A DNA stretch of 7,771 nucleotides from Acidimicrobiaceae bacterium (lineage in GTDB: Bacteria > Actinomycetota > Acidimicrobiia > Acidimicrobiales > Ilumatobacteraceae), in contig VFMC01000051.1 in NCBI GenBank assembly GCA_006515795.1, positions 1,945 to 9,715 on the forward strand. Reading direction: 5' to 3'. How positions within the stretch are numbered: the first letter of the stretch is position 1; every line of letters starts with the position of its first letter. Positions 4,840 to 7,771 of the stretch are shown piece after piece. The translations under genes and the position numbers were made by a program. The notes under the pieces are model-generated. The model made no database searches and was not told the origin of the DNA. It saw only the letters and a program-made list of their open reading frames with translations.

Positions 4840-6785
4840 TTGGATCAGCCGAGGGTGATGGTCGAGGATCGGACGTGGCGTCGTCGTCAGCTCCCGAGTC
4901 GATGTGGGCGGACGCGGTGGCGATCGCCAACATCCCGACGTTGATCATGGTGCTGGTCCAGCTGACCGGTGAGCTTCGCTGGTTGGACGGCGCGTACCGG
5001 CCCACCCGCACCCGCGGTCTCGACGACAACGACTCGGGAGGCCTGCCCGATCACGTGCAGGGCGAGATCAGGGCCGCCGCCGTGGAAGCGATCGTTGCGT
5101 GGGCAAACGGCACGCCACCAGCGATTGCGCAGCCATCTGACGAGCTGCTCGTGCAGATGATGAGCGTTTCGATCGGGCAGGCCGTACCGATGGAATACGC
5201 GCCGATGATTGCCAACGAGCTGCGCGTGTTCGACCGCCCCGTTCCGTCGTGCGACCCCCCGGACGACTTCGAGGTGCTGATCATCGGCGCCGGCATCTCG
5301 GGGCTCTGTGCGGGCGTCCGCCTCCAGGAGGCGGGCGTGCGCTTCAAGATCCTCGAACGTGATCAGCGGGTTGGTGGCACCTGGCTCCAGAACCGCTACC
5401 CGGGCTGCGGAGTCGACACGCCGAGCTACCTCTACTCGTTCACGTTCGCCCGTGCCGATTGGTCGCATCACTTCTCGCTACGAGACGAACTGCACGCCTA
5501 CCTCGAGAGAGTCGGTGAGGACTTCGGGATAACCCCCCACGTGCAGTTCGGCACCGAGGTCGAGCAGGCCACGTACGATGTGGCCGCGCAAGGTTGGGTC
5601 GTGCAGGCACGGGGATGCGACGGTGCCACCGAGGTCCACCGGGCAAACGTTGTGATCAGCGCAGTGGGTGCGTTCAACAAGCCCCGGATCCCCGACATGA
5701 AGGGTGCGGGCTCGTTCGCCGGGCCGGAGGTGCACACGGCTCGCTGGCCACAGGACGGTCTGGACCTGCATGGCAAGCGGGTTGCCGTGATCGGCAACGG
5801 GGCAAGCGCGATGCAGCTGGTGCCGGCAATCGCCGAAGACGCCGCCTCCGTCGTCGTGTTTCAACGCTCGCCGCAGTGGGCGGCTCCTTTCGACAAGTTC
5901 CACAGGCCCGTCCCCGCGGCGTTGCGGTTCCTGCTTGCCGCGTTGCCGATCTATCACGACTGGTACCGCCTGCGTCTGGCGTGGGCCTACAACGATGCGA
6001 TCCATCCCGCGTTGCAGAAAGATCCGAGCTGGGTCGATCCGGCCCGCTCGATCAGCGCCCTCAACGATCGCCACCGTGAGTACTTCACCCAGTACATGGT
6101 GTCCGAGCTCGGTGATCGCCAGGACCTGCTGGAAAAGGTGCTTCCTTCGTACCCTCCGTACGGCAAGAGGATGCTGATGGACAACGGTTGGTTCCGAACC
6201 CTCACGCGCGAGAACGTCCATCTAGTGACCGACTCGGTGACGGAGATCGTCGTCGGCGGCGTGCGCACCGAAAAGGGCGAGTACGACGTGGACGTGTTGG
6301 TCTGGGCGACCGGCTTCGACGTGGTTCGGTTCCTGGCGCCGATGAGGATCGTCGGTCGCTCGGGGCACACGCTGCAGGAGCAATGGGGCGACGACGATGC
6401 GCGCGCCTACCTCGGCACCGTGATACCCGACATGCCGAACTTCTTCTGCCTCTACGGCCCGAACGCGCAGTTCGGTCACGGTGGCAGCCTGATCACGATC
6501 ATGGACCGCCAGATGCACTACGTCATGAGCACCCTCACCCAGATGTTCGAAGCCGGTATCGGCGTGGTCGAGGTCGATCGCGACGTCCACGATGACTACA
6601 ACGCCAAGGTCGACGCAGCACACGAGAAGATGGTCTGGACCCATCCGGGGATGGATACCTACTACCGCAACTCACGTGGCAGGGTTGTCGCGATAAACCC
6701 CTTTCGGGTCGTCGACTTCTGGAAGATGACCGATCGAGCCGACCTCGGCGACTATCGCACAGAACCGAAGGCAACGCGTGCGTGA
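4836..6785 (+). CDS. Baeyer-Villiger monooxygenase, 4-hydroxyacetophenone monooxygenase-like
   Basis: A flavoprotein of 649 residues from the GTG at 4836. Residues 1-145 form an extra N-terminal domain (ANIPTLIMVLVQLTGEL near 31-47) of the kind known from 4-hydroxyacetophenone monooxygenase (HAPMO, 640 residues). Then come the FAD Rossmann motif GAGISG (151-156), GGTWLQNRYPG-x3-D (180-194), the BVMO fingerprint F-x-G-x3-H-T-x2-W-P (294-305), the NADPH Rossmann motif GNGASA (320-325), Arg344 (2'-phosphate contact), Lys444-Arg445 (the Arg matching the catalytic arginine of PAMO/HAPMO) and ATGFD (491-495). As recalled, the HAPMO counterparts are R339, K439 and R440, a constant offset of 5, which supports this start. 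The expected reaction is NADPH- and O2-dependent insertion of oxygen next to a ketone, giving an ester or lactone. An open frame extends upstream to 4584, but that part is the shadow of the CoA-transferase gene. ATG 4902 is an alternative start. It overlaps the next gene by 8 nt. Confidence 0.9.
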   Translation: MIGSAEGDGRGSDVASSSAPESMWADAVAIANIPTLIMVLVQLTGELRWLDGAYRPTRTRGLDDNDSGGLPDHVQGEIRAAAVEAIVAWANGTPPAIAQPSDELLVQMMSVSIGQAVPMEYAPMIANELRVFDRPVPSCDPPDDFEVLIIGAGISGLCAGVRLQEAGVRFKILERDQRVGGTWLQNRYPGCGVDTPSYLYSFTFARADWSHHFSLRDELHAYLERVGEDFGITPHVQFGTEVEQATYDVAAQGWVVQARGCDGATEVHRANVVISAVGAFNKPRIPDMKGAGSFAGPEVHTARWPQDGLDLHGKRVAVIGNGASAMQLVPAIAEDAASVVVFQRSPQWAAPFDKFHRPVPAALRFLLAALPIYHDWYRLRLAWAYNDAIHPALQKDPSWVDPARSISALNDRHREYFTQYMVSELGDRQDLLEKVLPSYPPYGKRMLMDNGWFRTLTRENVHLVTDSVTEIVVGGVRTEKGEYDVDVLVWATGFDVVRFLAPMRIVGRSGHTLQEQWGDDDARAYLGTVIPDMPNFFCLYGPNAQFGHGGSLITIMDRQMHYVMSTLTQMFEAGIGVVEVDRDVHDDYNAKVDAAHEKMVWTHPGMDTYYRNSRGRVVAINPFRVVDFWKMTDRADLGDYRTEPKATRA

Positions 6786-7557
6786 TTCGCTGTTCGACTT
6801 GAACGGCAAGGTCGCGGTGATCACGGGTTCATCGCGCGGCATCGGCAGGGCTATCGCGTACCGCATGGCGCAGCACGGGGCGCGCGTGGTCGTGTCGAGC
6901 CGCAAGGCCGATGCATGTGATGTGGCCGCGGCCGAGATCAACGCGGCCTTTGCCGACTCGGCCATCTCGGTGCCGTGCAACATCGGATACAAGGAACAAC
7001 TCCAGGCTCTTGTCGATGCCGCCCGGGCGAGCTTCGGCCGGATCGACGTGCTCGTTTGCAATGCTGCCGTCAATCCGTGGGCGGGACCCATGATCGACAT
7101 CTCGGACGAGGCCTTCGACAAGGTGATGGGGTCGAATATCCGGTCCAACCACTGGCTGGCGAGCATGGTGCTGCCGGAACTGAAGGCTCGTGGCGATGGA
7201 TCGATCATCCTGATCTCGTCAACCGGTGGGTTGATCGGCACCGACGTTCTCGGCGCGTACGCGCTTTCCAAGGCTGCTGACATGCAGATGGCCCGCAACA
7301 TCGCCGTCGAATACGGTCCGTTCAACGTGCGGGCCAACACGATAGCCCCAGGGTTGGTGCGTACGGAGTTCGCGCGCTACTTGTGGGACGACCCCGACAT
7401 CCTCGGCCGAGCTACCGCCCGCACTCCTTTGCGTCGAGTGGCGGAGACCGACGAGATCGCCGGGGCAGCGGTGATGCTGGCGTCGGCAGCAGGCAGGTTC
7501 ATCACCGGTCAGACGATAGTCATCGACGGAGGGTCCACGATCGGAGCGACGATCTGA
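6778..7557 (+). CDS. short-chain dehydrogenase/reductase (classical SDR)
   Basis: A 259-residue classical SDR. The cofactor motif TGSSRGIG is at 16-23; Arg42 after the second strand favours NADP(H). The NAAV segment is at 95-98, and the catalytic residues are Asn120, Ser148, Tyr161 and Lys165 (ISSTGG then YALSK). APGLVRTEF and FITGQTIVIDGG complete the C-terminal part. The usual acidic residue near the adenine pocket (D-V type) is Asn68 in CNIG. It probably interconverts an alcohol and a ketone, and next to the Baeyer-Villiger gene it is a natural supplier of its ketone substrate; 3-hydroxyacyl-CoA dehydrogenase action is an alternative. The GTG start has GAAGG at 6767-6771, 6 nt upstream, and the gene overlaps the monooxygenase by 8 nt. 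It is the last gene of the plus-strand array. Confidence 0.9.
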   Translation: MRDSLFDLNGKVAVITGSSRGIGRAIAYRMAQHGARVVVSSRKADACDVAAAEINAAFADSAISVPCNIGYKEQLQALVDAARASFGRIDVLVCNAAVNPWAGPMIDISDEAFDKVMGSNIRSNHWLASMVLPELKARGDGSIILISSTGGLIGTDVLGAYALSKAADMQMARNIAVEYGPFNVRANTIAPGLVRTEFARYLWDDPDILGRATARTPLRRVAETDEIAGAAVMLASAAGRFITGQTIVIDGGSTIGATI

Positions 7558-7561
7558 GCGT

Positions 7562-7771
7562 TCAATTCGTTGACCGCCGTTTGCCGGTGCCACCCTGACT
7601 GGCATCGGGCGGTCCGAAGTCGCGGTCAGCCTGCCGATCGAGTGCTGCTCCGATGGCAGGGCTGTCGAGGGCACCGAGCGACTCGCCGGCGGTGCCGAGG
7701 ATCTCGTTGAAGCGCTGCACCAACAACCGCTCGACGTCGGCCAGGGCTGCAAGGCCCTTGCGGGAAGCGCA
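7562..7771 (-). CDS. partial unrecognised protein, C-terminal 69 residues
   Basis: Read leftward from the window edge, an open frame of 69 codons ends at the stop on 7562-7564; its start lies outside the window. About 75% of its codons end in G or C, as for the genes here, which supports real coding. The peptide begins with a helix-like stretch rich in Ala, Leu, Arg and Glu (LAALADVERLLVQRFNEIL), contains SLGALDSPAIGAALDRQADRDFG, and ends in a polar, probably disordered tail (GGTGKRRSTN). I do not recognise the family; a helical regulator C-terminus is possible but unsupported. It converges on the dehydrogenase gene with a 4-nt gap. Confidence 0.55.
   Translation of the reverse strand, partial: CASRKGLAALADVERLLVQRFNEILGTAGESLGALDSPAIGAALDRQADRDFGPPDASQGGTGKRRSTN
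7572..7614. terminator. long bulged hairpin in the convergent junction
   Basis: The outer arms GACCGCC (7572-7578) and GGCGGTC (7608-7614) pair perfectly. The inner arms CGGTGCCA (7585-7592) and TGGCATCG (7600-7607) pair with one G-T, leaving a 6-nt bulge (7579-7584) and a 7-nt loop (7593-7599). It begins 15 nt after the dehydrogenase stop and lies inside the end of the minus-strand gene. No T-run follows on either strand, so it would be a non-canonical terminator of the kind common in high-GC actinobacteria. The structure is visible; termination is inferred. Confidence 0.4.

Noticed and set aside
5478..6221. Minus-strand open frame of 247 codons opposite the monooxygenase
   Set aside because: It overlaps the BVMO fingerprint and NADPH motif region on the other strand; low-complexity, Arg/His-rich translation with no motif.
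7219..7752. Minus-strand open frame starting at 7752 and running into the dehydrogenase gene
   Set aside because: It is mostly antisense to the SDR. A different minus frame ending at 7562 has better codon bias and stops just after the SDR.

Overview
The window is compact, GC-rich DNA (about 60-65% G+C by eye, frequent GTG starts, strong G/C preference at third codon positions). It is almost certainly from an actinobacterium-like bacterium; Acidimicrobiia or mycolic-acid-type actinomycetes are possible hosts, but this is inference from composition and gene content, and no marker gene is present.

Layout: a short 5' region (1-97) holds a 27-bp imperfect palindrome overlapping a -10-like hexamer. 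Eight plus-strand genes then run from 98 to 7557 with almost no gaps: a carboxymuconolactone decarboxylase (CMD)-family protein, a zinc-free medium-chain NAD(P)H oxidoreductase, two tandem MaoC-type hydratases (paralogues), an enoyl-CoA hydratase/isomerase, a CaiB/BaiF-type CoA-transferase, a Baeyer-Villiger monooxygenase (BVMO) with the N-terminal extension of 4-hydroxyacetophenone monooxygenase, and a short-chain dehydrogenase. Most junctions overlap (GTGA at 718-721 and 2750-2753, 8 bp at 6778-6785) or are separated by 1-24 nt. The only larger gap is 34 nt at 1774-1807. The set looks like a single operon. A minus-strand reading frame, cut by the window edge, ends at 7562, only 4 nt beyond the last gene. 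A long bulged hairpin in this tail-to-tail junction may be a terminator.

Working together (inference): the dehydrogenase would oxidise an alcohol to a ketone and the BVMO would insert oxygen to give an ester or lactone. After hydrolysis by an enzyme not seen here, the CoA-transferase would load the acid onto CoA, and the MaoC and crotonase-fold hydratases with the reductase would carry out beta-oxidation-like steps. This suggests catabolism of a cyclic or aryl/alkyl ketone (terpenoid, steroid-like, alicyclic or acetophenone-like). The substrate cannot be read from the sequence.

The most notable non-coding signals are the operator-like palindrome at 33-59, a perfect 8-bp hairpin that buries the start of the enoyl-CoA hydratase gene, and a 15-codon mini-ORF that links the CoA-transferase stop to the BVMO start through two stop/start overlaps.
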